Source of the DNA: Prevotella sp902465605
GTDB lineage: Bacteria; Bacteroidota; Bacteroidia; Bacteroidales; Bacteroidaceae
Direction: 5' to 3'
Assembly: GCA_902465605.1 (NCBI GenBank)
Contig: CABQNT010000003.1
Coordinates: 1 to 64,000 of the forward strand
Length of the DNA: 64,000 nucleotides
Shown one piece after another: positions 50,473 through 59,783 of this stretch. A program made the position numbers and the translations under genes. Each line of letters begins with the position of its first letter. The first letter of the stretch is position 1. The notes below the pieces were generated by a model that worked only from the letters and a program-made list of their open reading frames with translations, made no database searches and was not told the origin of the DNA.

Positions 50473-53400
50473 TAGAATCCTATATTAACCGAAAAACCGA
50501 AAGTGCGTGTATACGGCACAGCCATAAAGTCCAAGGCCTGCGAGAACATCGTGGTATCGTAACCGCCATCTGGATTACCAGGTGTGTGTTTCATCAAGAA
50601 ACACAGGTTTCGTGCTACGAACGAAAGTTTGCATTGAGTCAGTGGCGTATGTTTGAGTATTGATTTTGGTAACTGATAACCCACGGAGAGTTCTTTCAAC
50701 TTGATGTACGAGGCGTCGTGTACAAATTCTTCGGCAAATCCCTTCTGAGATTTGAACAGGCCAATGGTGGAGTAGTAGTTCTGTGCGCTTACAGGGATGT
50801 CGTTTGCATTGCCGTTTTCCTTCACACCCGATACAATCATATAGTAATCACTCTTGCCCGCTATCTCTTTGTATTCACCGCGATAAGCTGTGCGTTCCGA
50901 GGTACCCACTGAGGTGGCCATGCCTTCCGACACAGAAACTATGTTGCCGCCAAACTTCATGTCTAACATGGCAGAAAACAGTATACCCTTGTAGTTGAAG
51001 GTTGGTGTGACCGACATGAGCAAATCGGGCTGTATATTACCGATAGGATGGGCCAGAAGAAATTCCTCCATGTTGCCATCTCCCGTCTCGGGCTGTGGAA
51101 GTCCATTTTTGTCTACAATAATCTCTCCCTCTTTGTCACGTTTCAACAGGTTGTTTGCAAAGATGTCCCCCAATCGTCCACCAACTACAGCACCTACCTT
51201 CACAGGCATATTGGGATCGCCATTAAAATAAATGCGCTTCACACCATCAGCCAGACTCTCTACTGTCGACTCGTTGTGTGCGAGATTGATACCCAGGTTG
51301 AATTCAAAGTCACTTGTTTTCACTGGAGTGGAGTAAACCATGAGTTCTACACCTTGGTTGACAATTTCTCCTGCATTGACCCATTGTTGGCTCCAAGGTG
51401 AAGATGCGTCTACCAGCATGGCTTGATTCTTTGTTGATGACCAATAGTAGGTGAAATCAAAACCCAGTCGATTGCTTAGGAACTTCATATCTAAACCTGC
51501 TTCCAGCGAACTTTTAATCTCTGGTTTGAGGTTGCTGTTCATCTTGATGGTCTGAGGAATCGGCTGGCGTATGCCGTTACTGTAGGTGAATTTTCGTACG
51601 TTATACAGGTTGTAGGGCATGGGGTCTTTTCCTACTTGTGCTGCTGAAAGTCGCATCTTGGCAAATGTAATCCAAGAAGGCAACGGCTGCTTGATACTGC
51701 GCATGAAGTCAGAAAACACATAGCTGATGCTAGCCGATGGATAGAAAAACGAATTATGCTGTTTGGGCAACGTCGACGACCAGTCATTGCGAGCCGTGAG
51801 GTCCAACGAGAGGTATTCTTGATAGGCCAGCTGCAACGATCCGAAGACAGAATACATGGCCCGTTGGTGACCATTTTCGTTGGCCGAGCTAAGGCGAGCG
51901 CCGGTGTTGAAGAGCCAGTTGTCTTTGTCTAGCATGTTCTCCACGCCTGCATTAAGTGTTTCGTGTTGCAGATACATGATGTTGGTCCCGGCAGTATACC
52001 CCAGTCTGAATGCGTTAGACAATTGATGGTCGCCCATGAATATGAACGAGATGTTGTGCTCGAAGTGATTCTCTTCACCCCTTTGCATATTGTCGGTTGT
52101 CACCTTCTCGGACCAATGCTGTGATGAGGAGGAGATGGCTTGATCGCCTAGGCTCAAGTTAGAGCTTTGCAAACGGGTGCGGTAGTAATCGAATGCATAC
52201 TTCGCGCTGAACTTTAACCAGTCGGCCAGGTTTAGATTTGCTGCGTAGTAACCGAACGCACGCCAGCGCTCATCCGAGTTTTGGTATTGGTGACGTACAT
52301 AGTATGGATTGGAATATTGTTGGTTGGGTCCGAACCAACTCTGATGCAAGCGGGTGTCGGTGGTGAAATGCTGCAAGTCGGACAGCCGTATGTTCCCCGG
52401 GATGAGCAGTAATTGTGCAACTTCACCGCCAAGCCCGGTCATGGGACGGTTCTCTGCTTTCATGCGTGATAAGGATATCTTGCCATCCAGCGAAAGATAT
52501 TTGTTCATGGTGGTACCAGTGTTGAGGTCTACGTTCAGTTTGCTCAGCGTTTCGTCTTTGAACAGACCATCGTTGCCGTTGAAGCCGATGGATAAGCGAT
52601 AATGTGACTTCTCGTTAGCGTTGCCCAGGGCGATGGTGTGAAATTGTGAGAAGCCTGTCTTGAAATAATCCTTCAATTTGTCTCCATAGTAGCGGTAGGG
52701 GATGGGTTGTGCTAACCATGATGGTTCGTCGTGCCCGTCCAGAGCAGAACCGAAAGCCATTTCACCTGTCAACGTCTTCTCACCATTCTCATTGGTCATG
52801 TAGATGGGATTGCCTTGGCTTCCCTGTCCGTACAGTTTTTGCATACCGATAGTCTGCGATACCGTGCTCCAGGTGAAGTTGCCACTGTATACGATGCCGA
52901 AACCATCTTTATGCGAACCTTTCTTGGTCGTCACCAAAATGACACCGTTTCCAGCGCGTGAACCATACAACGCTGCGGCGTTAGGTCCTTTCAGTACGGA
53001 GATAGATTCAATATCCTCGGGGTTGATGTCTAATGACGTCCCGCCTCTGTCATATCCACCGTATGCAGATGCATCGGATGTCTGATCGTCGGTGAACGGT
53101 ACACCGTCGACAATCCACAATGGCTGGTTGTTGTCGGTGAGCGAGGAATTACCGCGAATGGTGATTTTGGTGGTTCCTCCCAGTCCTGTGCTAGAGGTGT
53201 TCATCTGCAGTCCAGCCACTTTTCCCTCAAGGGCGCCTGTAACTGTGGGGTCGCCAGTGGGATTGAGGGCGTCGCTCTTGATGTCTTGCACCGAATAGCC
53301 CAGCATTTTTTTCTCGCGCTTGATGCCCAATGCCGTTACTACGACTTCGTCAATAGACTTGGCGTCAACCAACAGGGATGTGTTGACGATATTTCGTCCG

Positions 53401-53945
53401 TCTGCTTTCACCTCTTTATCTTTGTAACCTAAGTATGCGAAACTTAACGTCGGGGAGGATGTGTCTGTCATGATGGTATAGTTGCCTTCAAAATCGGTCA
53501 CAGCTCGGTTGGTAGTTCCTTTTTGTGTGATGGTGACTCCAATCATAGGTTCCCCATTTTCATCAAGCACTTGTCCAGTAATCTTATTTTTTTTCTCGCC
53601 GATTTTCTTCTTGGGCTGCTGGGGTGTTTGTTGCTTGAGATACACTATGTTGTCTTCAATGGTGTATTCTACATGTTTGCCGTTTAGCAGTTGTTTTAAT
53701 AAAGCTTGTATTGATATGTTCTTGACATTCAAAGCACTGACGGGAATTTTAGATAAACTGTCATCGTAGAAAAACTGATATTTTTTCTGTGACTGAATTT
53801 TTTGGATGACAACTCCCAATGTAGTTTTAGGCGTTTTGAGAGTTACCTGTGCAAAACCTCTTTGAAACGGAAATACGGCAAGCATCACGGCAAATGCCAT
53901 GCCTGTCCATTTAAGGCCTTTAAAAGACTTCATTTTTTTTTTCAT
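50472..53945 (-). CDS. SusC/RagA-like TonB-dependent transporter
   Basis: 1157 aa. Signal peptide, then an STN signalling domain (about residues 35-110), a carboxypeptidase-regulatory-like domain (ITGQVLDENGEPMIGVTI), a linker with SIDEVVVTALGI, the plug (LWIVDGVPF, IESISVLKGPNAAALYGSRAGNGVILVTTKKG, split here by position about 280-345) and the barrel ending in FSVNIGF. It imports oligosaccharides powered by TonB. The STN domain should contact the FecR protein encoded upstream, linking transport to sigma release. A candidate ECF promoter lies 52 nt before the ATG. Confidence 0.95.
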   Translation of the reverse strand: MKKKMKSFKGLKWTGMAFAVMLAVFPFQRGFAQVTLKTPKTTLGVVIQKIQSQKKYQFFYDDSLSKIPVSALNVKNISIQALLKQLLNGKHVEYTIEDNIVYLKQQTPQQPKKKIGEKKNKITGQVLDENGEPMIGVTITQKGTTNRAVTDFEGNYTIMTDTSSPTLSFAYLGYKDKEVKADGRNIVNTSLLVDAKSIDEVVVTALGIKREKKMLGYSVQDIKSDALNPTGDPTVTGALEGKVAGLQMNTSSTGLGGTTKITIRGNSSLTDNNQPLWIVDGVPFTDDQTSDASAYGGYDRGGTSLDINPEDIESISVLKGPNAAALYGSRAGNGVILVTTKKGSHKDGFGIVYSGNFTWSTVSQTIGMQKLYGQGSQGNPIYMTNENGEKTLTGEMAFGSALDGHDEPSWLAQPIPYRYYGDKLKDYFKTGFSQFHTIALGNANEKSHYRLSIGFNGNDGLFKDETLSKLNVDLNTGTTMNKYLSLDGKISLSRMKAENRPMTGLGGEVAQLLLIPGNIRLSDLQHFTTDTRLHQSWFGPNQQYSNPYYVRHQYQNSDERWRAFGYYAANLNLADWLKFSAKYAFDYYRTRLQSSNLSLGDQAISSSSQHWSEKVTTDNMQRGEENHFEHNISFIFMGDHQLSNAFRLGYTAGTNIMYLQHETLNAGVENMLDKDNWLFNTGARLSSANENGHQRAMYSVFGSLQLAYQEYLSLDLTARNDWSSTLPKQHNSFFYPSASISYVFSDFMRSIKQPLPSWITFAKMRLSAAQVGKDPMPYNLYNVRKFTYSNGIRQPIPQTIKMNSNLKPEIKSSLEAGLDMKFLSNRLGFDFTYYWSSTKNQAMLVDASSPWSQQWVNAGEIVNQGVELMVYSTPVKTSDFEFNLGINLAHNESTVESLADGVKRIYFNGDPNMPVKVGAVVGGRLGDIFANNLLKRDKEGEIIVDKNGLPQPETGDGNMEEFLLAHPIGNIQPDLLMSVTPTFNYKGILFSAMLDMKFGGNIVSVSEGMATSVGTSERTAYRGEYKEIAGKSDYYMIVSGVKENGNANDIPVSAQNYYSTIGLFKSQKGFAEEFVHDASYIKLKELSVGYQLPKSILKHTPLTQCKLSFVARNLCFLMKHTPGNPDGGYDTTMFSQALDFMAVPYTRTFGFSVNIGF

Positions 53946-53996
53946 TTTTTGGTAGTTATTTTAGTTATTTGATATTCGGTCGGCTAGTGTGTTGTT

Positions 53997-54028
53997 TATA
54001 TAACAAGGGTCTAAATAAAAATACTTAA
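53997..54028 (-). promoter_or_regulatory. Candidate ECF-sigma promoter, susC
   Basis: Minus strand TTAAGTATTTTT ... TTGTTATATA, again with 17 nt between TTAAG and TTGTTATATA, about 52 nt before the susC ATG. Confidence 0.78.
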
Positions 54029-54349
54029 TAAATTATGGATTGTACTCTGAAAAGTTTTTATAGAAGACTGTGCGAGATGCAGTAGCTGCCACATACTTTA
54101 CAACTCATGAAGCGAATGAAGCAAATCTATGAATATCGTGAGTTCAGAATATTAATCCCACTTAGTATGCACATGACGTGGCTGGTTGGTTGCTTGCTAG
54201 ATGAAATATGACATTTCGCTTCTTTTTACTGTGCCATTACAAAGTAAAAACAAGGAAGTGTGGATGGGAAATTTATTCACTTTATCTCCATTACTCATTG
54301 ACTTTGAAATGCAATCTCCATTCAGTGTACGAAGCTTGTGGCATAGACC
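54029..54349. other. Intergenic between fecR and susC
   Basis: About 320 bp with no gene on either strand and no clear hairpin. It separates the fecR transcript from the susC transcript. Confidence 0.4.
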
Positions 54350-55339
54350 TTACATGTCCTTGATGATATAGGCCTTCCGACCTCTTTTTTGGAATGTGAT
54401 GGGAAGCGTGTTTTGTAATAAATTGAATACGGAGTCAATGTCTCTTTTGTACTTGATGCTGCCGGAATAGGTATTTTTCAAGTTTACTTGTGGTGAAATT
54501 TCTATGTTCACATTATACAATTTTTCCAATTGCTTAGCAATTTCGGCAATAGTTGCATTTCTGAAAGGGATAAGCAGAGTATGCCAAGCTATATCCGTCT
54601 CATTGTAGATGTTGGTAACTGTCACATGGCCCGTGTGATAGTCAAGTTTGGCTTTCTGGCCAGGTTGTAGAACCATTTGGCCAGCTGAGCGGTTGCTCTT
54701 TACCTCGACGGAGCCCTCAATTAGGCTCACTTCAGAGTACATATTTTTTGTATCGTTCTTGAAGTCGAAGACTGTTCCTAAAACAGTAACGGTCATGGCT
54801 TTGTTTTCCACTACAAATGGTTTGGCCTTGTCTTTCTCCACTTCAAAATAACCTTCTCCCTTGAGTGATACCCTTCGAATGTTATCATCAAAAGTTACCG
54901 GATAGGTTAGAGACGAGTTGTGATTGAGCCATACTCTGCTGCCGTCGGGGAGCTGTATCTGTTTGGTTGTCTTGCCATCAGTCGAGGCAGTCATATATTG
55001 TGTCGCCGATTTGAATCCATGAATATACCATAGCGATCCCGCACCAGCTAAAACGGTTATGAGTATGATAGCCGCATAGCGCATCCACGTGCGTAACCTG
55101 GTTGAACTGGCACTGGTCAAAGGGGCAGAGCAGACACGATGGACGTGTTTCAGGGATGCTTCTATTTGGCTTTGCGACATGGCGTCGCACTGCAGTTGTT
55201 GATAGATGCGTTCCATCTCAAACAAAAGGTCAGCATTTTGTTGATCTTTGGCCATCCATTCGTACACTTGAATCAACTCGTCTTCTGTGCACTGACCCAA
55301 TATGAAGTGGATAATGGTATTTTCACTTATTTCGCTCAT
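54350..55339 (-). CDS. FecR family anti-sigma / sigma regulator
   Basis: 329 aa. The cytoplasmic N-terminus (about residues 1-80) should hold the ECF sigma. One membrane helix follows (about 84-106), then the periplasmic FecR domain (TKQIQLPDGSRVWLNHNSSL, GEGYFEVEKD, and TVLGTVFDFKND) and a C-terminal DUF4974/STN-like domain (FRNATIAEIAKQLEKLYNV). It receives the signal from the STN domain of the SusC protein and controls the sigma encoded just upstream. It has the same candidate ECF promoter as its targets, which gives feedback control. Confidence 0.94.
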   Translation of the reverse strand: MSEISENTIIHFILGQCTEDELIQVYEWMAKDQQNADLLFEMERIYQQLQCDAMSQSQIEASLKHVHRVCSAPLTSASSTRLRTWMRYAAIILITVLAGAGSLWYIHGFKSATQYMTASTDGKTTKQIQLPDGSRVWLNHNSSLTYPVTFDDNIRRVSLKGEGYFEVEKDKAKPFVVENKAMTVTVLGTVFDFKNDTKNMYSEVSLIEGSVEVKSNRSAGQMVLQPGQKAKLDYHTGHVTVTNIYNETDIAWHTLLIPFRNATIAEIAKQLEKLYNVNIEISPQVNLKNTYSGSIKYKRDIDSVFNLLQNTLPITFQKRGRKAYIIKDM

Positions 55340-55356
55340 GAAAGATGTCTTTTACA

Positions 55357-55388
55357 TGTATAACAAGTTTGTCATAAAAGATACTTAA
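55357..55388 (-). promoter_or_regulatory. Candidate ECF-sigma promoter, fecR
   Basis: Minus strand TTAAGTATCTTTT ... TTGTTATACA with 17 nt between TTAAG and TTGTTATA. The TTAAG lies in the last codons of the sigma gene. The -10 is about 18 nt from the fecR ATG. Confidence 0.68.
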
Positions 55389-55944
55389 TCCAAATGTGAA
55401 ATACTACAAACAATGGGGCTATTTTATATAGTTTTTTCCTTAGGTTCTTCAAGGCTAAATACATGTGTGCCTCCACCGTGCGAACAGAGGTGTCGGTGAG
55501 TTCTGCTATTTCGACATTGTGTAGACCTTGAATGTAACTAAGCTTGAAGACCTCGCGGCATTTTATTGGAAGCTCGTTGATGGCTGTATGAAGTATTTGC
55601 CGCAGTTCATCGTTCTCCAAATCTGATTCTGGATTTCGCACATGACCTTGAAGGAACTCTATACGCTGGGAGTTGATTTCTTCCATCAACTGGATGTAGC
55701 CTGAGGACATCTTTCTGCGTTTCAACACGTTTATAGAACGTGTGTATACCGATCGGTAAAGCATAGACTGTACCCTGTCGCCAAACTCTATCGCAGAGCG
55801 ACGTTGCCAAAGATCTGTAAACACATCCTCGACAACGTCCTGGGCATCTTCATCATTGCCAACCATTCCTTTTGCATAGAAAAACAATTTGGCGTATGTT
55901 TTCCTAAACAAGCTGTCGTAAACGGAATGTAGATCTTGCTGCAT
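55372..55944 (-). CDS. ECF RNA polymerase sigma-70 factor
   Basis: 190 aa from the ATG at 55944 (MQQDLHSVYDSLF). Region 2 (YAKLFFYAKGMVGNDEDAQDVVEDVF, DLWQRR) and region 4 (LPIKCREVFKLSYIQGLHNVEIAELTDTSVRTVEAH, split by position about 120-165) are both present. An ATG eight codons earlier is too close to the predicted -7 box at 55971-55978 to be in the message, which favours 55944. It directs polymerase to the locus promoters once FecR lets go. Its own promoter is of the housekeeping type, so it is not autoregulated at that site. Confidence 0.93.
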   Translation of the reverse strand: MQQDLHSVYDSLFRKTYAKLFFYAKGMVGNDEDAQDVVEDVFTDLWQRRSAIEFGDRVQSMLYRSVYTRSINVLKRRKMSSGYIQLMEEINSQRIEFLQGHVRNPESDLENDELRQILHTAINELPIKCREVFKLSYIQGLHNVEIAELTDTSVRTVEAHMYLALKNLRKKLYKIAPLFVVFHIWIKYLL

Positions 55945-55970
55945 GAAACATTTTGAATAAAAAGCCATTG

Positions 55971-56001
55971 CAAATGTAGGTAAAAGCACCGACAATTACA
56001 A
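55971..56001 (-). promoter_or_regulatory. Housekeeping promoter of the ECF sigma gene
   Basis: Minus strand TTG (55999-56001), 20 nt, TACATTTG (55971-55978). It decides the start codon of the sigma gene. Confidence 0.78.
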
Positions 56002-56071
56002 ATAATTCAAATAAATCTCAGGTTTTCATATTATTATTTTCTTTTTTTTTTCATCGTACACAAAAAAGCGT

Positions 56072-56079
56072 TATATTTG
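56072..56079 (+). promoter_or_regulatory. Candidate -7 box for sucCD
   Basis: TATATTTG, 40 nt before the sucC ATG. The -33 TTG is not clear. Confidence 0.55.
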
Positions 56080-56118
56080 CAAAGTTAACAAAACTATTTA
56101 CTAACAAAACAAATTGCC

Positions 56119-57267
56119 ATGAAGGTTCATGAATATCAGGCGAAAGCCTTGTTTGCACAGTACCATTTGCCAGTAGACAAGAGTGTATTGTGTCGGACGG
56201 TCGATGAGGCCGTGTCAGCTTACCAATCCTTAGGAACAGAGCGTGCAGTTGTAAAGGCCCAAGTGCATACGGGTGGTCGTGGAAAGGCTGGCGGCGTGAA
56301 AGTTGCTAAAGGAGAAGAACAACTTAGAGAATATGCTTCTCAGATTTTAGGTATGGATATCAAAGGCTTTACCGTCGATCGTATCTTGGTAGGCGAGGCT
56401 ATTGATATTGCGTCAGAGTATTATGTAAGTATTGTCATCGACCGAAAAGTAAAGTCTGCCATTCTGATGTTAAGTCGTGAGGGTGGTATGGACATCGAGT
56501 CGGTTGCTAAAAATACACCAGAAAAAATCCATAAGATACCCATTGATCCACTCATTGGCATGCCCGATTACTTGGCAAGAGAAGCTGCTTTCTGTCTTTT
56601 CGATGACAAAGCGTTAGTGAAGCAGGCCGTTCCAGTTTTCCAAAACCTGTACCGTCTCTTCAAAGAGAAAGATGCTTCGTTGGCAGAAATCAATCCATTG
56701 GTAGTGACCAAGAGTGGAGAGGTGAAGGCGATTGATGCCAAGATGACTTTCGACAATAATGCCTTGTATCGTCATCCTGATGTTTTCGAACTCTTTGAGC
56801 CTACGGCAGAAGAGCGCAAGGAGCAGGATGCCAAAGACAAAGGATTTAGTTATGTCAACCTTGGTGGTGAGATTGGATGCATGGTGAACGGTGCCGGACT
56901 GGCAATGGCAACCATGGATATGATTAAGCTGTATGGCGGTAACCCTGCCAATTTCTTGGATATTGGCGGTAGTTCTAATCCTACGAAGATTGTCGAGGCG
57001 ATGAAACTGTTGCTCAGTGACAGTCATGTACGGGTGGTTCTCATTAATATCTTTGGTGGTATTACACGTTGCGACGATGTGGCAAAGGGATTAATCGAAG
57101 CGTTTAAGATGCTCGATACCGACATGCCAATCGTTATCCGACTCACTGGTACCAACGAGGCGGAGGGTCGCGAGCTGTTGAAAGGAACTAAGTTCCATGT
57201 GGCTAAGACCATGAGCGAGGCTGGTAAAAAAGCCGTAGAACTGGCTCAACAGTGCATGAACAAATAA
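56119..57267 (+). CDS. sucC: Succinyl-CoA synthetase (ADP-forming) beta subunit
   Basis: 382 aa. The ATP-grasp N-terminus (MKVHEYQAKALF, then VVKAQVHTGGRGKAGGVKV) and the C-terminal CoA-ligase part (GGSSNPTKIVEAMKLL, INIFGGITRCDDVA) are complete. With SucD it joins succinyl-CoA and succinate in the TCA route, making ATP. In Prevotella-like anaerobes it may run in the branch leading to succinate or propionate. sucD follows after 30 nt on the same strand. Confidence 0.97.
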   Translation: MKVHEYQAKALFAQYHLPVDKSVLCRTVDEAVSAYQSLGTERAVVKAQVHTGGRGKAGGVKVAKGEEQLREYASQILGMDIKGFTVDRILVGEAIDIASEYYVSIVIDRKVKSAILMLSREGGMDIESVAKNTPEKIHKIPIDPLIGMPDYLAREAAFCLFDDKALVKQAVPVFQNLYRLFKEKDASLAEINPLVVTKSGEVKAIDAKMTFDNNALYRHPDVFELFEPTAEERKEQDAKDKGFSYVNLGGEIGCMVNGAGLAMATMDMIKLYGGNPANFLDIGGSSNPTKIVEAMKLLLSDSHVRVVLINIFGGITRCDDVAKGLIEAFKMLDTDMPIVIRLTGTNEAEGRELLKGTKFHVAKTMSEAGKKAVELAQQCMNK

Positions 57268-57297
57268 GATATCTAACCATGTTAAATCTATAAAGCG

Positions 57298-58164
57298 ATG
57301 AGTATATTAATTAATCACGATACAAAGTTAATTGTCCAAGGAATTACGGGACGCGATGGCAGTTTCCATGCCACGAAAATGAAGGAGTACGGAACCAATG
57401 TGGTAGGTGGAACTTCGCCTGGCAAGGCTGGACAAGAGGTTGCAGGAATTCCTGTTTTTAATACGGTAAAAGATGCAGTCAAGGCTACAGGTGCCAACAC
57501 TTCGGTGATTTTTGTGCCAGCAGCTTTTGCCAAAGATGCCATGCTCGAGGCTGCCGATGCCGGCATTCAGTTGATTATTTGTATTACAGAGGGCGTACCA
57601 ACGCTCGATGTCGTAGAGGCTTATCGTTACATCTCCGACAAAGGAGCCAAGTTGATAGGTCCTAACTGCCCGGGATTGATTTCTCCTGAAGAAAGTATGG
57701 TGGGCATTATGCCAACCAATATCTTTAAGAAGGGACATACGGGTGTGATTAGTCGTAGTGGAACATTAACCTATCAGGTGGTTGCTGACCTCACTGCTGC
57801 TGGTTTTGGACAGTCTACCGCAGTGGGTGTAGGTGGCGATCCTATCGTGGGTTTGTATTTCCAAGACTTGTTGGAGATGTTCCAAAACGACCCAGAGACA
57901 GACAGTATCGCCCTTATTGGTGAGATTGGTGGCGACGCAGAAGAGCGTGCAGCCGACTATATCAAACAGCATGTAACCAAACCCGTGGTGGCTTTCATCT
58001 CTGGACGCGAAGCTCCGAAGGGCAAACAAATGGGACATGCGGGTGCCATTATTTCCAGTGGTTCGGGAACGGCTGCCGAGAAGATAGCCGCTTTTGAAGC
58101 CGCAGGAGTGCCAGTGGCTCGCGAAACCTGCGAAATTCCTGCCTTATTGAAAGAGCGCATGTAA
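57298..58164 (+). CDS. sucD: Succinyl-CoA synthetase alpha subunit
   Basis: 288 aa. The CoA-binding N-terminus (LIVQGITGRDGSFH) and ligase domain (LIGPNCPGLI, SRSGTLTYQ) are present. MGHAGAIIS carries the His that is phosphorylated in the reaction. It works with SucC directly upstream. Length is normal. Confidence 0.97.
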   Translation: MSILINHDTKLIVQGITGRDGSFHATKMKEYGTNVVGGTSPGKAGQEVAGIPVFNTVKDAVKATGANTSVIFVPAAFAKDAMLEAADAGIQLIICITEGVPTLDVVEAYRYISDKGAKLIGPNCPGLISPEESMVGIMPTNIFKKGHTGVISRSGTLTYQVVADLTAAGFGQSTAVGVGGDPIVGLYFQDLLEMFQNDPETDSIALIGEIGGDAEERAADYIKQHVTKPVVAFISGREAPKGKQMGHAGAIISSGSGTAAEKIAAFEAAGVPVARETCEIPALLKERM

Positions 58165-58257
58165 TAGTTGTAAATATCTGAGAATGAGTAGGATAAGCTG
58201 ACGTGTAACGCTTGACTTTCCTACTTATTCCGGATGTTGAAACAAAAGCATAGAGTT

Positions 58258-58310
58258 AAGCCCCTTAAAGCATGTAGATTACACGCTAATCTGCATGCTT
58301 TAAGGGGCTT
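58258..58310 (+). terminator. Long hairpin after sucD (unit 1 of the duplication)
   Basis: Stem of about 24 bp from aagccccttaaagcatg to catgctttaaggggctt. It has a homolog at 59560-59602 with several compensatory base-pair changes. No strong T-run follows, so it may be more than a terminator. Confidence 0.7.
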
Positions 58311-58411
58311 AATGCAATGAGTTTGTTTGGAGAGGGAGAGTGGGGGAGTTTTTACCCAAAAACGCTTGACAGATTTTGCTGTTTGTTCTATGTTACCTGT
58401 CAATAAATGAT

Positions 58412-58419
58412 TAATTTTG
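58412..58419 (+). promoter_or_regulatory. Candidate -7 box, aspartic protease copy 1
   Basis: TAATTTTG, 67 nt before the ATG at 58486; equivalent to TAACTTTG at 59710-59717. Confidence 0.5.
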
Positions 58420-58485
58420 TCATCGAAATTTGTATTCTCGAAATCATCATCATTATATTATTATCAATCTAATTATTTTATCGAT

Positions 58486-59331
58486 ATGAAATCTCGCTTC
58501 CTGTTTATTTGTAGCATGCTCGCGATATTCACGCTTCATTTATATGCTCAAAATTCATTACTCTTCAAAGAAGACATGATGTACACTAATGTCACTGTAT
58601 CACATAATGGGAACTCTCGGAGTGTATCAGCCTTAATAGATACTGGTTGTTCTGTCTGTCTTATAGATTCTACTTATGCAGTTGATTCCTGCAACGTCAT
58701 AGTAACAGGGAGTAATGCTACTATCGGGAACATTGCAGACAAGCGCATCAAATCTTTCGATTTTAATGTAGACTCTGTTTCTATTGCTGGCATTTCATAT
58801 CCTAAGGTGCGATGTTTTGTAGTTGATTTAGCCGGTAAATTTCTACATCATGCGCCCAAATTTATCTTGGGAGGAAATTTCTTAAAGAAAGACATTTGGT
58901 GTTTCGATCTAAATAATCGTATGATGAAGCGTAGCGATGTCCCTAAAAAAGGAAGTTCAATACGAATTAAATGGAAAAATCATGACGACTATAGAGATGT
59001 CGGTTTGAATTCTATATATTTTAAGGGTAAGATTGAAGGGAAGAAGGCCTGTATCTTTTTTGATACAGGCAGTAAGCGCAATTACCTTCCCAAAACTTTT
59101 GGAATAAAAGCTACAAGAGAAATAGAAAAGGAGAGAGGAGATATTGCCAATAAACTAAAAATGATGAAGTGTGGGCTATGCGAAGGAGTAAGTATGGAAT
59201 TATCTCAAAATAGATACCTACTTGATTTTATTTTGACTAATGATCAAGATCCTTGTGTGAATGCGTCTTTCTTATTTGGAAAATCTTTCATTTTAGACTA
59301 TTCACATAAAACGCTTCACATATTAAGATGA
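58486..59331 (+). CDS. Secreted two-lobed aspartic protease-like protein, copy 1
   Basis: 281 aa from the ATG at 58486, just before a signal peptide (cut near LYA-QN). Two DTG motifs are present: ALIDTGCSVCL (Asp52) and IFFDTGSKRN (Asp193). Each is followed about 75 residues later by a retropepsin-type end motif: FILGGNFLKK in lobe 1 and FLFGKSFILDY in lobe 2. This suggests one chain carrying both halves of an aspartic protease site. In this copy the residue after the first DTG is Cys, unlike Ser in copy 2, so activity may differ. No lipobox or PDZ domain is seen. It is part of a tandem duplication of about 1.3 kb. Confidence 0.75.
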   Translation: MKSRFLFICSMLAIFTLHLYAQNSLLFKEDMMYTNVTVSHNGNSRSVSALIDTGCSVCLIDSTYAVDSCNVIVTGSNATIGNIADKRIKSFDFNVDSVSIAGISYPKVRCFVVDLAGKFLHHAPKFILGGNFLKKDIWCFDLNNRMMKRSDVPKKGSSIRIKWKNHDDYRDVGLNSIYFKGKIEGKKACIFFDTGSKRNYLPKTFGIKATREIEKERGDIANKLKMMKCGLCEGVSMELSQNRYLLDFILTNDQDPCVNASFLFGKSFILDYSHKTLHILR

Positions 59332-59532
59332 TATACTCATCTTTCCTGATAACATGACTCCGGTATTGCTATACCAATCTATAGCCCCCGCATTCGTGTC
59401 AAAAGTGTGGCTTGAATAGTATTTTGGCCATCCTCGAAGCACCGAAAAGGGGGAAAGAAAGCCTAAATAGTTGGGTATCTTCTTTCCTCCCTCGATCATG
59501 GCATTCTTATTCTTGCTGATTTGGACAGCCAT
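59323..59532 (-). CDS. Small hypothetical ORF on the antisense tail, unit 1
   Basis: 69 codons, MAVQISKNKNAM at the start and NTGVMLSGKMSISS at the end, overlapping the protease stop by 9 nt. The second unit keeps the same start but has a frameshift that ends it after 44 codons. No family recognised. It may be a repeat-borne remnant rather than a gene. Confidence 0.3.
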   Translation of the reverse strand: MAVQISKNKNAMIEGGKKIPNYLGFLSPFSVLRGWPKYYSSHTFDTNAGAIDWYSNTGVMLSGKMSISS

Positions 59533-59559
59533 GAACTAAAATGTATAGCGGATGTAGCT

Positions 59560-59602
59560 CCTTATAGCATGCAAATAAAACGTTTATTTGCATGCTATAA
59601 GG
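59560..59602 (+). terminator. Long hairpin, unit 2 of the duplication
   Basis: A 20-bp perfect stem (ccttatagcatgcaaataaa and its complement) followed by ctttttta, a good intrinsic terminator on the plus strand. It aligns with 58258-58310. Confidence 0.8.
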
Positions 59603-59709
59603 CTTTTTTATGCAATGGGTCAATAGGGGTAGGAGCGTGGGAGAGTTTTTCTCCTAACATCGCTTAACAGTTTTTGCTGTTTGTTCTATGTCACCTGTCA
59701 ATAAATGAT

Positions 59710-59717
59710 TAACTTTG
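59710..59717 (+). promoter_or_regulatory. Candidate -7 box, aspartic protease copy 2
   Basis: TAACTTTG, 67 nt before the ATG at 59784; conserved in position with copy 1 and still consensus despite a base change. Confidence 0.5.
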
Positions 59718-59783
59718 TCATTGAAATTTATATTCTCAAAATCATCATCATTATATTATTATCAATCTAATTATTTTATCGAT

